Below, piece after piece: positions 38,968-48,062 of a stretch of 64,000 bases of DNA. The stretch covers positions 236,084-300,083 of the forward strand of contig NZ_BMMV01000001.1 in the NCBI RefSeq assembly GCF_014646115.1, written 5' to 3'. The position numbers were made by a program, and so were the translations under genes. The stretch's first letter is position 1; each line of letters opens with the position of its first letter. This DNA comes from Streptomyces camponoticapitis. GTDB taxonomy: Bacteria > Actinomycetota > Actinomycetes > Streptomycetales > Streptomycetaceae. Under the pieces are notes generated by a model. That model was not told the DNA's origin, searched no databases, and saw only the letters and a list, made by a program, of their open reading frames with translations.

Positions 38968-39834
38968 CTACCGGGCCCCCGGCACCCTGGTCTCCCGGGG
39001 CGCCCTGGCCAGTTGGCGGGCCTGGGCGACCAGGCGGTCCGCGCTGTCCCAGACGTCCGCGTCCTCCTCCAGATAGCCGCCCGCCAGATTCCGCGTCGTG
39101 ACGAAGACGCGCAGCGGCCCCGGCGCGGGCAGGCCGCGGATGTGCGTGGTCAGTTCGACGGTCGGGGTCCAGCCCTTGAGACCGAGGTCGAAGGCGGTCG
39201 GCGGGAAGGCGTCCACGGTCAGCAGCAGCGAGAGCGGGTCGGGCTCGCGGCCGTCGGCCAGGGAGAACCAGCCGCGCATCTCGCCCTTGCCGGACGGGGC
39301 GCCGATCGCCCAGCCGGCGGTCGCCGGGTCGAGCCTGACCGTCACCCGCCGAGAGAAGCCCGAGTCGTCCGGAAAGGCGGCGGGCCCGTCCTCCGTACCG
39401 AGGCACCGCTCGGGCGGCGGCAGCACGGGCGGCTTCACCAGGGTGCGGACGTCGTCGCCGAGCGAGTCCAGCGAGCCGTACGCGGCCATGACCCGGACGC
39501 GTTCGACCTCGGTGCCGTCCGGCTCGTACTGGAAGAGCGACGCCTGGCCGGTGGCGAGGCTCCGGCCGGTCCGCACCGTCTCGGTACGGACGACAGCCGG
39601 GCCGGGCTTCGACGGGGTCAGATAGTGGGCGGTGACCGTGAACGGATCGGGGTGCGGCAGCGCGTCGCGCAGGGCGCGGGCCACGATCGCCAGCAGATAG
39701 CCGCCGTTGACGGCGGAGAGGATCGCCCAGCCCTCGGAGAGGTCGGCGTCGTAGACGCCCGGTGCGCGGAGGGAGACGGAGGTGTCGCGGTCGAACTCGC
39801 TGTCCGCGCTGATTGCCTGCGCTGCCTGTGACAT
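38968..39834 (-). CDS. Acyl-CoA thioesterase-like protein (TesB-type double hotdog)
   Basis: A 288-aa protein with two hotdog domains. The first contains AVNGGYLLAIVARALRDALP and VTAHYLTPSKPGPAVVRTET. The second contains GEMRGWFSLADGREPDPLSL and TPTVELTTHIRG, then NLAGGYLEEDADVWDSADRL. This is the thioesterase-superfamily arrangement, expected to hydrolyse acyl-CoA thioesters. The start ATG (MSQAAQ) was chosen. A TTG eight codons upstream is also in frame. It is followed 38 bases later on the same strand by the TRIC-type channel gene. Confidence 0.87.
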   Translation of the reverse strand: MSQAAQAISADSEFDRDTSVSLRAPGVYDADLSEGWAILSAVNGGYLLAIVARALRDALPHPDPFTVTAHYLTPSKPGPAVVRTETVRTGRSLATGQASLFQYEPDGTEVERVRVMAAYGSLDSLGDDVRTLVKPPVLPPPERCLGTEDGPAAFPDDSGFSRRVTVRLDPATAGWAIGAPSGKGEMRGWFSLADGREPDPLSLLLTVDAFPPTAFDLGLKGWTPTVELTTHIRGLPAPGPLRVFVTTRNLAGGYLEEDADVWDSADRLVAQARQLARAPRETRVPGAR

Positions 39835-39872
39835 GTCCAGAACGGTACAACAACGCAATACTGAGCGGTAGC

Positions 39873-40547
39873 TTAGATTTTCGTCTCCGACGGCTCCTCG
39901 GCGGCCGTCGAGCGGCGGTTGTACGCGCGCGGCGCCCGCCAGTGGAAGCGCATCGCCAGCAGTCGCAGCACGAACGCGGTGACGGCCGCGAGCCCGCTCG
40001 TCAGCCCGTTCAGCGCGTCGAGCCGGATACAGATCACCACGGTCGTCGCGCCGACGATCGCGGGCACCGCGTACAGGTCACGGTCCCAACGCAGCAGCGA
40101 CGGAACCTCGTTGGCGAGCACGTCGCGCAGGACACCACCGCCGGCGGCCGTCGCGAGGCCGAGCGCCGCGGACGCGGTGAGGCCGAGCCCGTACTCGTGC
40201 GCCTTCACCGTGCCCGTGACACAGAACAGCCCCAGCCCCGCCGCGTCGAAGACGTTGACCGCGCCCTGGATGCGTTCGACCTGCGGGTGCAGGAAGAAGA
40301 CCAGGACCGTCGCGACCAGGGGCGTGGTGAAGTAGCCGAGGTCGGTGAAGGCGGCGGGCGGTACGGCTCCGATGATCAGGTCCCGGAGCAGACCGCCGCC
40401 CAGCCCGGTGACCTCGGCGAGCACCGCCATGCCGAAGACGTCGAAGTTCTTGCGGACTGCCAGCAGTGCGCCGGATATCGCGAAGACGAAGATGCCGGCG
40501 AGATCGAGCGAGTGCTGGACGGAGGGGGTGAACAGTTCCTCGAACAC
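39873..40547 (-). CDS. TRIC-type (UPF0126/YadS) cation channel family protein
   Basis: A 224-aa membrane protein with seven hydrophobic segments built as two inverted repeats. Each carries the family motif: GGGLLRDLIIGAVPP in the first half and GGGVLRDVLANEVPS in the second. Prokaryotic TRIC homologues form monovalent cation channels, and in some bacteria related genes have been linked to glycine uptake. The C-terminal tail is basic then acidic. Divergent transcription is absent here: the gene runs in the same direction as its neighbours, and the preceding peptide transporter operon, which lies upstream, ends at a hairpin. Confidence 0.9.
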   Translation of the reverse strand: MFEELFTPSVQHSLDLAGIFVFAISGALLAVRKNFDVFGMAVLAEVTGLGGGLLRDLIIGAVPPAAFTDLGYFTTPLVATVLVFFLHPQVERIQGAVNVFDAAGLGLFCVTGTVKAHEYGLGLTASAALGLATAAGGGVLRDVLANEVPSLLRWDRDLYAVPAIVGATTVVICIRLDALNGLTSGLAAVTAFVLRLLAMRFHWRAPRAYNRRSTAAEEPSETKI

Positions 40548-40573
40548 CCGACAGTTCTACACCGGCGGCAAAG

Positions 40574-40624
40574 CGCCGGGTCGGGCGCGCTCCCGCCGCC
40601 CCCGCGAACGCCCCCGGCCCGGCG
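40574..40624. terminator. Terminator hairpin of the first peptide ABC operon
   Basis: CGCCGGG-T-CGGG at 40574-40585 pairs with CCCGG-CCCGGCG at 40613-40624. It begins 13 bases after the stop of the last ATPase gene (minus strand). Confidence 0.55.
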
Positions 40625-40636
40625 AACGCCTCCCCC

Positions 40637-41692
40637 TCACACGGTCTCCGGCTCCGTCTCCGTCACCGCCGCGATCCCCGTCGACCTCGTCCGTTCCACC
40701 GTCCCCGCCTCGATCTCCGCCGCGAAGTGGCAGGCCACCCGGTGACCGTCCCCCACCACCGTCAGCTCCGGCCGCTCCGTCGCGCAGCGCGTCTCCTGCT
40801 TCCACGGGCAGCGCGTGTGGAAGCGGCACCCCGCCGGAGGGGCCGCCGGGGAGGGCAGATCACCGTGGAGCAGGATGCGTTCACGGCGGTCCTCCACGTC
40901 CGGGTCCGGCACCGGCACCGCCGACATCAGCGCCTTCGTGTACGGGTGCCTCGGCTCCGCGTACAGCGCGTCGCTCGGCGCCTCCTCCACCAGCGAGCCC
41001 AGATACATGACTCCGATCACATCCGAGATGTGGCGGACCACGGCCAGGTCGTGGGCGATGACGAGATAGGTCAGGCCCTTGGACTCCTGGAGCTCCTCAA
41101 GGAGGTTGATCACCTGCGCCTGGATGGAGACGTCGAGCGCGGAGACCGGCTCGTCGCAGATGATCACGTCCGGTTCCAGGACGAGCGCCCGCGCGATGCC
41201 GATGCGCTGGCGCTGGCCGCCGGAGAACTCGTGCGGATAGCGCGAGAGCGCGTTCGTCGGCAGGCCGACCTCCGCGAGGATCTTCTTGATCCGTTCGCGG
41301 CGTTCCTCCTGGTCCGCGCCGATGCCGTGCGCCGCCATGCCCTCCGAGAGGATCGACTCGATGTTCTGCCGGGGGTTGAGGCTGCCGAGCGGGTCCTGGA
41401 AGACCATCTGGAGGCGGTGGCGGATCTGCCGCATCTCCTCCTCCGGGAGCTTCGCCAGATCCGTACCGTCGAAGAGGACCCCGCCCTCGGTGATGTCGAC
41501 GAGGCGCAGAACGGCCCGGCCGAGGGTGGTCTTGCCGCAGCCCGACTCCCCGACCAGGCCGTACGTCTGCCCCGCCTCCACCTTCAGCGAGACACCGTCG
41601 ACGGCGTAGACGTGGCCGACGGTACGGTCGAAGAAGATGCCCTTCTTGACGGGGAAGTGGACCTTCACGCCGTCCAGTTCGAGCAGACTCAT
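40637..41692 (-). CDS. Peptide ABC transporter ATPase, DppF/OppF type (operon 1)
   Basis: A 351-aa nucleotide-binding subunit. Walker A GESGCGKT, Q-loop MVFQDPLGSLNP, signature [15 protein letters not shown], Walker B VIICDEP and switch His in VIAHDLAVV are complete. The C-terminal oligopeptide-transporter extension has the Cys cluster [16 protein letters not shown] that binds an Fe-S cluster in this family. Its ATG overlaps the stop of the preceding ATPase gene by four bases, indicating coupled synthesis of the ATPase heterodimer. Last gene of operon 1. Confidence 0.96.
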   Translation of the reverse strand: MSLLELDGVKVHFPVKKGIFFDRTVGHVYAVDGVSLKVEAGQTYGLVGESGCGKTTLGRAVLRLVDITEGGVLFDGTDLAKLPEEEMRQIRHRLQMVFQDPLGSLNPRQNIESILSEGMAAHGIGADQEERRERIKKILAEVGLPTNALSRYPHEFSGGQRQRIGIARALVLEPDVIICDEPVSALDVSIQAQVINLLEELQESKGLTYLVIAHDLAVVRHISDVIGVMYLGSLVEEAPSDALYAEPRHPYTKALMSAVPVPDPDVEDRRERILLHGDLPSPAAPPAGCRFHTRCPWKQETRCATERPELTVVGDGHRVACHFAAEIEAGTVERTRSTGIAAVTETEPETV

Positions 41693-42726
41693 GAGGAGAC
41701 CTCCGCCGTGCCGGCGGAAGTCTCCGCCGGGAGGACCGGGTTGACGCAGCGCACTTGGTGGCCGCGTGCGCGCGGTTCGGTGAGTTCCGGCGTGCCCGTC
41801 AGGCACTCCATCGTGTAGAAGTCGCACCGGGGCGCGAACGCGCAGCCGTCGGCCCACGCGATCTTGTCGTTGATCGATCCGCGGATGGGTCTGAGCGGAT
41901 CGCCGCGCGGCGCGTCGAGGCGCGGGATGGAGCCGAGCAGACCGTGCGCGTACGGATGTGTCGGATGCGCGAACAGTTCGCGGCGGCCCGCCGTCTCCAC
42001 CGCCCGCCCCGCGTAGAGCACATTGACCTGGTCGCACAACCCGGCGACGACGCCCAGGTCATGAGTGATCATCAGCAGCGCCGTGCCCTGCTGGTCGACC
42101 AGTTCCTTGAGGAGTTCGAGGATCTGGGCCTGGATGGTGACGTCCAGCGCCGTCGTCGGCTCGTCCGCGATCAGCAGGCGCGGCGCGCACGCCACCGCCA
42201 TGGCGATGAGCGCGCGCTGGCGCATACCGCCGGAGAGCTGGTGCGGGTACTCCTTCAGCCGCCGGTCCGGGTCGGGGATCCCCACCCGGTCGAGCAGTGA
42301 GGCGGCCTCTTTACGGGCCGGCTCGCCCTTCAGTCCGCGGTGGCGGGTCAGGATCTCGGTGACCTGGATCCCGATGGGGACGACGGGGTTCAGCGAGGAG
42401 AGCGGGTCCTGGAAGATCATCGCGAGCTGGCTGCCGCGCAGGTCGCGGATCTTCTTCTCGCCCATGGAGAGCAGGTCCGCGCCGTCGAACTCCGCTCGCC
42501 CGCCGACGCTCACCCCCTTGCGCGGGAGCAGCCCCATCAGGGCGAGCGCCGTCACGGACTTGCCGCAGCCCGACTCGCCCACCAGGCCCACGACCTGGCC
42601 TTCCTCGACCTCGAAGGAGACTCCGTCGACGGCCTTGGTGTCGCGCCGCGCGCCGGAGCCCGCGCCCCGTCCTCCGCCCTGTCCGGCGAAGGTCACCGAC
42701 AGTTCGTCAACCGACAGTAGTGCCAT
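41689..42726 (-). CDS. Peptide ABC transporter ATPase, DppD/OppD type (operon 1)
   Basis: A 345-aa subunit with Walker [50 protein letters not shown] and [10 protein letters not shown] Gly/Arg insert (GQGGGRGAGSGARRD) sits near residue 17 and is not conserved in the operon 2 copy. The C-terminal Cys-containing tail CAFAPRCDFYTMEC is typical. It lies six bases after the permease gene. Confidence 0.96.
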   Translation of the reverse strand: MALLSVDELSVTFAGQGGGRGAGSGARRDTKAVDGVSFEVEEGQVVGLVGESGCGKSVTALALMGLLPRKGVSVGGRAEFDGADLLSMGEKKIRDLRGSQLAMIFQDPLSSLNPVVPIGIQVTEILTRHRGLKGEPARKEAASLLDRVGIPDPDRRLKEYPHQLSGGMRQRALIAMAVACAPRLLIADEPTTALDVTIQAQILELLKELVDQQGTALLMITHDLGVVAGLCDQVNVLYAGRAVETAGRRELFAHPTHPYAHGLLGSIPRLDAPRGDPLRPIRGSINDKIAWADGCAFAPRCDFYTMECLTGTPELTEPRARGHQVRCVNPVLPAETSAGTAEVSS

Positions 42727-42732
42727 AGGACT

Positions 42733-43716
42733 TCAGCCTCGCAGCTTCGGGTCGAGGGCTTCCCGCATCGCCTCACCGAGCAGCGTGAAGCCGAGAGCGG
42801 TGACGATGATCCCGACCGCCGGATAGACAGACATCATCGGCGCGTTGTCGAAGAAGCGCTGTGCCTGCGACAGCATCACGCCCCACTCCGGGATCGCCGG
42901 GTCCGGATTGCCGAGGCCCAGATAGGACAGGGCGGCGGCCTCGATGATCGCGGTGGCGAGGCTGAGCGTCGCCTGGACGATGACCGGGCTGAGCGAGTTC
43001 GGCATGATCTGGGTGAGGACGATTCGGCGCTTGCGGATGCCCACCGCCTTTGCCGCCAGGACATAGTCCGAACTGCCCTGCGCGAGCATCGAGCCGCGCA
43101 ACAGCCTCGCGAACACGGGCACTTGGACCACACCCACCGCGATCATCACGGTGGTCAGCGACTGGCCGAGCACGGCGGCGACGGACACCGCCAGCAGCAG
43201 CGAGGGCAGCGCCAGCATGATGTCGGTGACCCGCATGATGACGGTGTCCACACGCCTGCCCGGCTCTCCGCCGAGCGTCGCCGCCGCGCCCGACACGGCG
43301 CCGATGACGGCGCCGGCCACCAGCCCGATGAGCATCGACACGACGCCCACCAGCAGGGTCTGCCGGGCCCCGACGAGCATCCGGGAGAACTCGTCGCGGC
43401 CGAGGTGGTCGAGACCGAACCAGTTCTCGCCGCGGGGTCCGACGAAGCGCCCCTGGTTGGGGAAGACCTCGCCGCGCCAGTCCTGCGCCGTGGGGCTGTA
43501 CGGGGCGAGCCACGGGCCGACGACGGCGATCAGCACGAACAGGCCGATCACGGCGCCGCCGATGATCGCCGCTTTGTTGGTACGCAGCCGCCGGAACGCC
43601 TCGCGCCACAGTCCGGCGCCGGAGGTGCTCTCGGTCCGCTCGGTGAGCTGTGCGAGCCGGTCGATCTTGTCGGCCCTCTTCGTCAGCTTCGGGGAGCTGT
43701 CCGGGGTGGCGTTCAC
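42733..43716 (-). CDS. Peptide ABC transporter permease, DppC/OppC type (operon 1)
   Basis: A 327-aa inner-membrane subunit with six transmembrane segments. The first is IGGAVIGLFVLIAVVGPWLA. An N-terminal cytoplasmic stretch of about 45 residues precedes it. The EAA loop EAAALSYLGLGNPDPAIPEW contacts the ATPases. One base separates it from the upstream permease gene stop. It imports peptides together with the adjacent genes. Confidence 0.95.
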   Translation of the reverse strand: MNATPDSSPKLTKRADKIDRLAQLTERTESTSGAGLWREAFRRLRTNKAAIIGGAVIGLFVLIAVVGPWLAPYSPTAQDWRGEVFPNQGRFVGPRGENWFGLDHLGRDEFSRMLVGARQTLLVGVVSMLIGLVAGAVIGAVSGAAATLGGEPGRRVDTVIMRVTDIMLALPSLLLAVSVAAVLGQSLTTVMIAVGVVQVPVFARLLRGSMLAQGSSDYVLAAKAVGIRKRRIVLTQIMPNSLSPVIVQATLSLATAIIEAAALSYLGLGNPDPAIPEWGVMLSQAQRFFDNAPMMSVYPAVGIIVTALGFTLLGEAMREALDPKLRG

Positions 43717-43717
43717 G

Positions 43718-44722
43718 TCAGTGCACCCGCACTCTCGGGTCGATGAGGCTGTACGCCACGTCGACCAGCAGATTGATCAGGACGTACACCAGCGCGATGA
43801 AGAGGATGAAGCCGACGAGCACCGGATAGTCACGGGCGTCGATCGACGTGCGGATGAACGATCCGATCCCGCCGAAGGTGAAGACGGACTCGGTGAGGAC
43901 GGCGCCGGACAGCAGGCTGCCGGTCAGCAGACCGACCGCGGTGATCACCGGCAGCAGCGCGTTGCGCAGGACGTGCCGGGCGCGTACGACGCGCTTGTCC
44001 AGGCCCTTGGACTCCGCCGTACGCACGTAGTCCTCGCCCAGCACTTCGAGGACGCTGGCCCTGGTCATCCGCACGATGACGGCGAGCGGGATGGAGGCGA
44101 GCGCGACGGCCGGCAGCACCAGATGCATGACCGCGTCCCACGAGGCGTCGAACTCACCGGTCAACAGGCCGTCCAGGACGGCGAATCCGGTGACTTTCGT
44201 GGCGTCGATGCCCGTGGACAGCCGGCCGTAGCTCGGGAAGATACCGAGGTTGACCGCGAAGAGCCCCTTGAGGAGCAGGGCCAGGAAGAAGACGGGGATG
44301 CAGATGCCGAGCAGTGAACCGGACACGGCGGTCACGTCGAGCCAGCTGCCCCGGCGCCGGGCGGCGAAGTAGCCGAGCGGGATTCCGACCACGATCGCGA
44401 TGGCCATGGCGGCGACGCTCAGTTCGACGGTCGCGGGGAAGCGCAGGGTGAACTCCTCCCACACCGGCCGGCCCGTCTGTGTGGAGGTGCCGAGGTCGAG
44501 CTGGAAGATCCGCTTGATGAACCGTCCGTACTGGACCCACACCGGCTCGTCGAGCCCCAGCAGCCGGTTGATGCGCGCCACTTCGGCCTCGGTCGCCCGC
44601 TCGCCCAGGATCGCCGACGCGGGCCCGCCGGGCAGCCGGTTCAGCCAGAGGAAGAGCAGAACCGACAGACCGAGCAGGGTGGGTATCAGCTGCAGCAGTC
44701 GTCGTGCGACGAGTCTCAGCAC
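43718..44722 (-). CDS. Peptide ABC transporter permease, DppB/OppB type (operon 1)
   Basis: A 334-aa permease with six membrane segments, beginning MLRLVARRLLQLIPTLLGLS. Diagnostic DppB features are RLPGGPASAI and the coupling loop DYVRTAESKGLDKRVVRARH. It lies about 100 bases after the solute-binding gene, the gap being filled by a 15-bp-stem hairpin. Confidence 0.95.
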   Translation of the reverse strand: MLRLVARRLLQLIPTLLGLSVLLFLWLNRLPGGPASAILGERATEAEVARINRLLGLDEPVWVQYGRFIKRIFQLDLGTSTQTGRPVWEEFTLRFPATVELSVAAMAIAIVVGIPLGYFAARRRGSWLDVTAVSGSLLGICIPVFFLALLLKGLFAVNLGIFPSYGRLSTGIDATKVTGFAVLDGLLTGEFDASWDAVMHLVLPAVALASIPLAVIVRMTRASVLEVLGEDYVRTAESKGLDKRVVRARHVLRNALLPVITAVGLLTGSLLSGAVLTESVFTFGGIGSFIRTSIDARDYPVLVGFILFIALVYVLINLLVDVAYSLIDPRVRVH

Positions 44723-44769
44723 CCCGCGTGCCCCTTTCCTAGGTGCGTAAGGACGAACAGCCCGCAGAC

Positions 44770-44812
44770 GGGTCCGCCCGGCCGCGGTTCGTGCCGCCGG
44801 CCGGGCGGACCC
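44770..44812. terminator. Intra-operon hairpin after the operon 1 solute-binding gene
   Basis: Perfect 15-bp stem: GGGTCCGCCCGGCCG at 44770-44784 with its complement at 44798-44812, 13-base loop. It starts 13 bases after the solute-binding gene stop, inside the operon. It probably stabilises the upstream message or partly terminates, giving more binding protein than permease. Confidence 0.65.
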
Positions 44813-44824
44813 TGGCAGGTCGTG

Positions 44825-46495
44825 CTACTTGAAGGACGTCTCGGCGAAGTTCTCCTGCGTCAGCGGGGAGACCTTCGGCGGGTTGACGTCGTCGGCGAAC
44901 GCGATGGCGGGCGGCGACGAGGAGATCGGCACGCCCGGCAGGTACGCCATGATCGTCTCGTTGGCCTTCTTGTAGAGGTCCGTCCGCTTGGCCGGGTCGG
45001 TCTCGATCGACGCGACCTTCAGCGCGTCGAAGACGCCCTTGTCCTTGAAGCCCCACTGCTTGTCGTACTCGGCGAACCAGGTGCCGATGAAGTTGTAACC
45101 GTCGTTGAAGTCACCGGTCCAGCCCAGCATGTGCAGTTCGCAGCCGCCGGCCTCGGTGGCGTCGATGTAGTCCGGCGCCCACTTCATGGGCTTGGGCGTG
45201 ACGGTGATCCCGGCCTTCTCCAGGTCGGCCTTCATCAGCTCGAACATGTCCTGCGGAGCGGGCATGTACGGGCGGGTGACCTCGGTCGGGTAGCAGAACT
45301 CGACCTTCAGCGCGCTCTCGTCGGCCCCCGCGAGGAGCTGCTTGGCCTTGGCGGTGTCGAAGGGGTACTTCTTCACCGCGTCCGAGTAGCCGGCGACCGT
45401 GTCGGGCATGAACTGCGTCGCCGCGACGCCGCCTTCGGGCAGCTGCGTCTTGACCAGGTTCTCGCGGTCGATGGCGTGCGCGATGGCCTGGCGGACCTCG
45501 GGCTTCTGGAGGGCCTTGTTCTTCTCCTGGCTCATGCCGACGTAGAAGATGTTGAAGACGTCACGCGTGGGGACCTGGAAGCCGTCGCTCTCCAGGGTCT
45601 TCACGTCCGCGGGCGCGACCAGGTCGTAGCCGTCGATGTCACCGGCCTGGAGGGCCTGGCGACGGCCGTCCTCGGTGTCGATGGTGCGGAAGACCAGCTT
45701 CTTGATCTTCGCCTTGGAGCCCCAGTAGCCGTCGTAACGGTCCAGCGAGACTTCCTTGTTGCTCTTGTTCCACTCGGTGATCTTGTACGGTCCTGTGCCG
45801 GCGACGGTGCCCGCCACCTGGCTGTACTCGGGGTACGTGATCGCGTCACCCTTGGCGGTCGCGTCCTGCTTCGCGTACTCCGCCAGGGCCTTCGGCGAGT
45901 GGATCGCCAGCGCCTGGAGGGAGAAGCCGCCGGGGAGGTTCGCGGAGGGCTCGTTGACCTCGATGACGGCGGTGCTGTCGTCCTTCGCGGTGCAGGACTT
46001 GTAGTTCGCCTTCGGCGTCTCGGGGTCCTCGTTGGCCGCGAAGCCGCCCATGACGGTCTGCCAGTAGTAGGAGACCGCGCTGGACTGGTACGTGCCCTTC
46101 CAGTTGAACCAGTGGTCGTAATTGGCGCACACGGCGGCGGCGTTGAACTTCTCGCCGTCGTGGAAGGTCACGTCCTTACGGAGGTTGAACGTCCAGACCG
46201 TGCCGGCCTCGTTGCTCGACCACTTCTCGGCCAGGGCGGGGGCCAGTTCGCTGCCGCCCGACTCGTGCTTCAGCAGGGCCTCGAAGGCCTGGCGGGTGAC
46301 CCGGAAGGTCTCGCCGTCGCTCGCGAGCGCCGGGTCCAGCGAACCGGGGTCACCGGGGCCGCCGAAGACGAAGGTGTCCTTCGCGCCGCCCGAGTCACCT
46401 TCCTGGTCGCGCTCGCTGGAGCAGCCTGTGGCGATCAGCGCGACGGCCAAGGCCGTGACGATCGCCCCAGCGGCTCGGGACTTGAATATTCGCAT
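44825..46495 (-). CDS. Peptide ABC transporter solute-binding lipoprotein (operon 1)
   Basis: A 556-aa SBP family 5 protein. A lipobox ALIATGC places the acylated Cys at 25. The mature chain begins SSERDQEGDSGG. Typical features are GGPGDPGSLDPALASDGETF, FNLRKDVTFHDGEKFNAAAV and GTGPYKITEWNKSNKEV, and a C-terminal lobe with LHMLGWTGDFNDGYNF. It captures oligopeptides or similar ligands outside the membrane. The start ATG has GGGGTGG just upstream. First gene of operon 1, after a 289-base gap that contains the terminator of operon 2 and no gene. Confidence 0.95.
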   Translation of the reverse strand: MRIFKSRAAGAIVTALAVALIATGCSSERDQEGDSGGAKDTFVFGGPGDPGSLDPALASDGETFRVTRQAFEALLKHESGGSELAPALAEKWSSNEAGTVWTFNLRKDVTFHDGEKFNAAAVCANYDHWFNWKGTYQSSAVSYYWQTVMGGFAANEDPETPKANYKSCTAKDDSTAVIEVNEPSANLPGGFSLQALAIHSPKALAEYAKQDATAKGDAITYPEYSQVAGTVAGTGPYKITEWNKSNKEVSLDRYDGYWGSKAKIKKLVFRTIDTEDGRRQALQAGDIDGYDLVAPADVKTLESDGFQVPTRDVFNIFYVGMSQEKNKALQKPEVRQAIAHAIDRENLVKTQLPEGGVAATQFMPDTVAGYSDAVKKYPFDTAKAKQLLAGADESALKVEFCYPTEVTRPYMPAPQDMFELMKADLEKAGITVTPKPMKWAPDYIDATEAGGCELHMLGWTGDFNDGYNFIGTWFAEYDKQWGFKDKGVFDALKVASIETDPAKRTDLYKKANETIMAYLPGVPISSSPPAIAFADDVNPPKVSPLTQENFAETSFK

Positions 46496-46722
46496 GGTCC
46501 ACCCCAGGGGTCCGGACGAGTCGTGAACTCGGTCTTGACGGCCGAACATTACAGTCAAGAAAGTGCCAAATGAACAGGCCGCAATGCGGAGTTGCAGACC
46601 TGAGATCCGGACAGTCGACAAATGGACAGACTCCGGGGCATCGCGCCCCAACCAGTCAAGTCCGGCCAGGCGAGCCGTAGTTGGGGCGGGCGAACCGGGT
46701 GAATCTCCCGTACGACGCAGAA
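46496..46722. other. Leader and promoter region of peptide operon 1
   Basis: Comparatively A/T-rich for this genome around 46540-46620 and without a credible gene. Reading toward the operon (minus strand) it contains TTGACTGTAATGTT at about 46547-46560, with a matching GTCAA shortly after, which could be part of a promoter or operator. I cannot fix a start site. Confidence 0.35.
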
Positions 46723-46761
46723 GCCCCCCGTCCGCATGGTGGGACCATGCCGACGGGGGGC
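46723..46761. terminator. Terminator hairpin of the second peptide ABC operon
   Basis: GCCCCCCGTCcGCATGGT (46723-46740) pairs with ACCATGCcGACGGGGGGC (46744-46761) with a single mismatch and loop GGG. It lies 24 bases beyond the stop of the last ATPase gene. Confidence 0.8.
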
Positions 46762-46784
46762 GTGCGTGACGTACGGGCAGCGGG

Positions 46785-48062
46785 CTACTCCTTGGTGAGC
46801 CCCTTCGGCGCCTCGGAGGTCTCCTCGGGAGCCTCGGCCGGCTCACCGACGGCCGGCTTGACGACCGCCGGCTCGCTCACGGCCGGCTCACCCACCGCGG
46901 GCTCACCGGCGGACGCCTTCCCGGCATCCGCGCCGGCCGCCACCGCGTCGCCCACGAGCGCGATCGCCTCGCGCGCCGAGGCGAGCACCTTCGTGTCGTC
47001 CGGGATCTGGTCCGGCGCGTTCTCCGGGTGGTGGCAGGCCGCCTCGTGCCCCGGCTCCAGCTGGATCAGCGGGGGCTCCACCGTCCGGCACACCTCCGTC
47101 GCCTTCCAGCAACGGGTGTGGAACCGGCAGCCGCTCGGCGGCGAGATCGGCGACGGCACGTCGCCCTTGAGCAGGATGCGCTCGCTCTTGACCCCGCGCC
47201 GCTTCGGGTCGGGCACCGGCACCGCGGACAGCAGGGCCTTCGTGTACGGGTGCATCGGCCGCTCGTACAGCGACTTGCGGTCCGACAGCTCGACGATCTT
47301 GCCGAGGTACATGACGGCGATCCGGTCCGAGACATGGCGGATGACCGAGAGGTCGTGCGCGATGATCACGTACGTGAGACCCAGCTCGTCCTGGAGGTCG
47401 TCCAGCAGGTTCACCACCTGCGCCTGGATCGACACGTCCAGCGCGGAGACCGGCTCGTCCGCCACGACCAGCTTCGGGCTCAGCGCCAGGGCCCGCGCGA
47501 TACCGATGCGCTGGCGCTGGCCGCCGGAGAACTCGTGCGGATAGCGGTTGTAGTGCTCGGGGCTCAGACCCACCAGGCCCAGCAGGCGCTGGACCTCCTT
47601 CTTGACCCCGCCCTCGGGCTCCACCTTCTGGAGCTTGAAGGGCGCGCCGACGATCGTGCCGATGGTGTGACGCGGGTTCAGCGACGAGTACGGGTCCTGG
47701 AAGATCATCTGCACGTCGCGGCGGAGCGGACGGATCTTGCCCGCCGACATGTGCGTGATGTCGTGACCCTGGAACTCGATGCGCCCGTCGGTCGGCTCGT
47801 CCAGCCGCGTGATCAGCCGGCCCATGGTCGACTTGCCGCAGCCGGACTCACCGACGATGCCGAGCGTCTCACCGGGATGGACGTCGAAGGACAGCCCGTC
47901 GACGGCCTTGACGGCGCCGACCTGGCGCTGGAGCAGCCCCTTCTTGACGGGGAAGTGCTTGACCAGCCCCTCCACCCGCAGCAGGGGCTCCCCCGTCTTG
48001 TCTTCTTCCGGCCTGTCCGCCACAGCGGCATCCTTTGCGTTACTCACGGCGTCGGCGCTCAC
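46785..48062 (-). CDS. Peptide ABC transporter ATPase, DppF/OppF type with Ala-Glu-Pro tail (operon 2)
   Basis: A 425-aa ATPase. Walker [50 protein letters not shown] and VIAHDLSVI are intact, and [15 protein letters not shown] keeps the Fe-S type Cys cluster. After residue about 355 it carries an unusual ~70-residue tail in which a unit like [10 protein letters not shown] is repeated (about five times) before an acidic end. That tail is missing from its operon 1 paralogue. The ATG overlaps the previous stop (ATGA). Last gene of operon 2. Confidence 0.95.
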   Translation of the reverse strand: MSADAVSNAKDAAVADRPEEDKTGEPLLRVEGLVKHFPVKKGLLQRQVGAVKAVDGLSFDVHPGETLGIVGESGCGKSTMGRLITRLDEPTDGRIEFQGHDITHMSAGKIRPLRRDVQMIFQDPYSSLNPRHTIGTIVGAPFKLQKVEPEGGVKKEVQRLLGLVGLSPEHYNRYPHEFSGGQRQRIGIARALALSPKLVVADEPVSALDVSIQAQVVNLLDDLQDELGLTYVIIAHDLSVIRHVSDRIAVMYLGKIVELSDRKSLYERPMHPYTKALLSAVPVPDPKRRGVKSERILLKGDVPSPISPPSGCRFHTRCWKATEVCRTVEPPLIQLEPGHEAACHHPENAPDQIPDDTKVLASAREAIALVGDAVAAGADAGKASAGEPAVGEPAVSEPAVVKPAVGEPAEAPEETSEAPKGLTKE

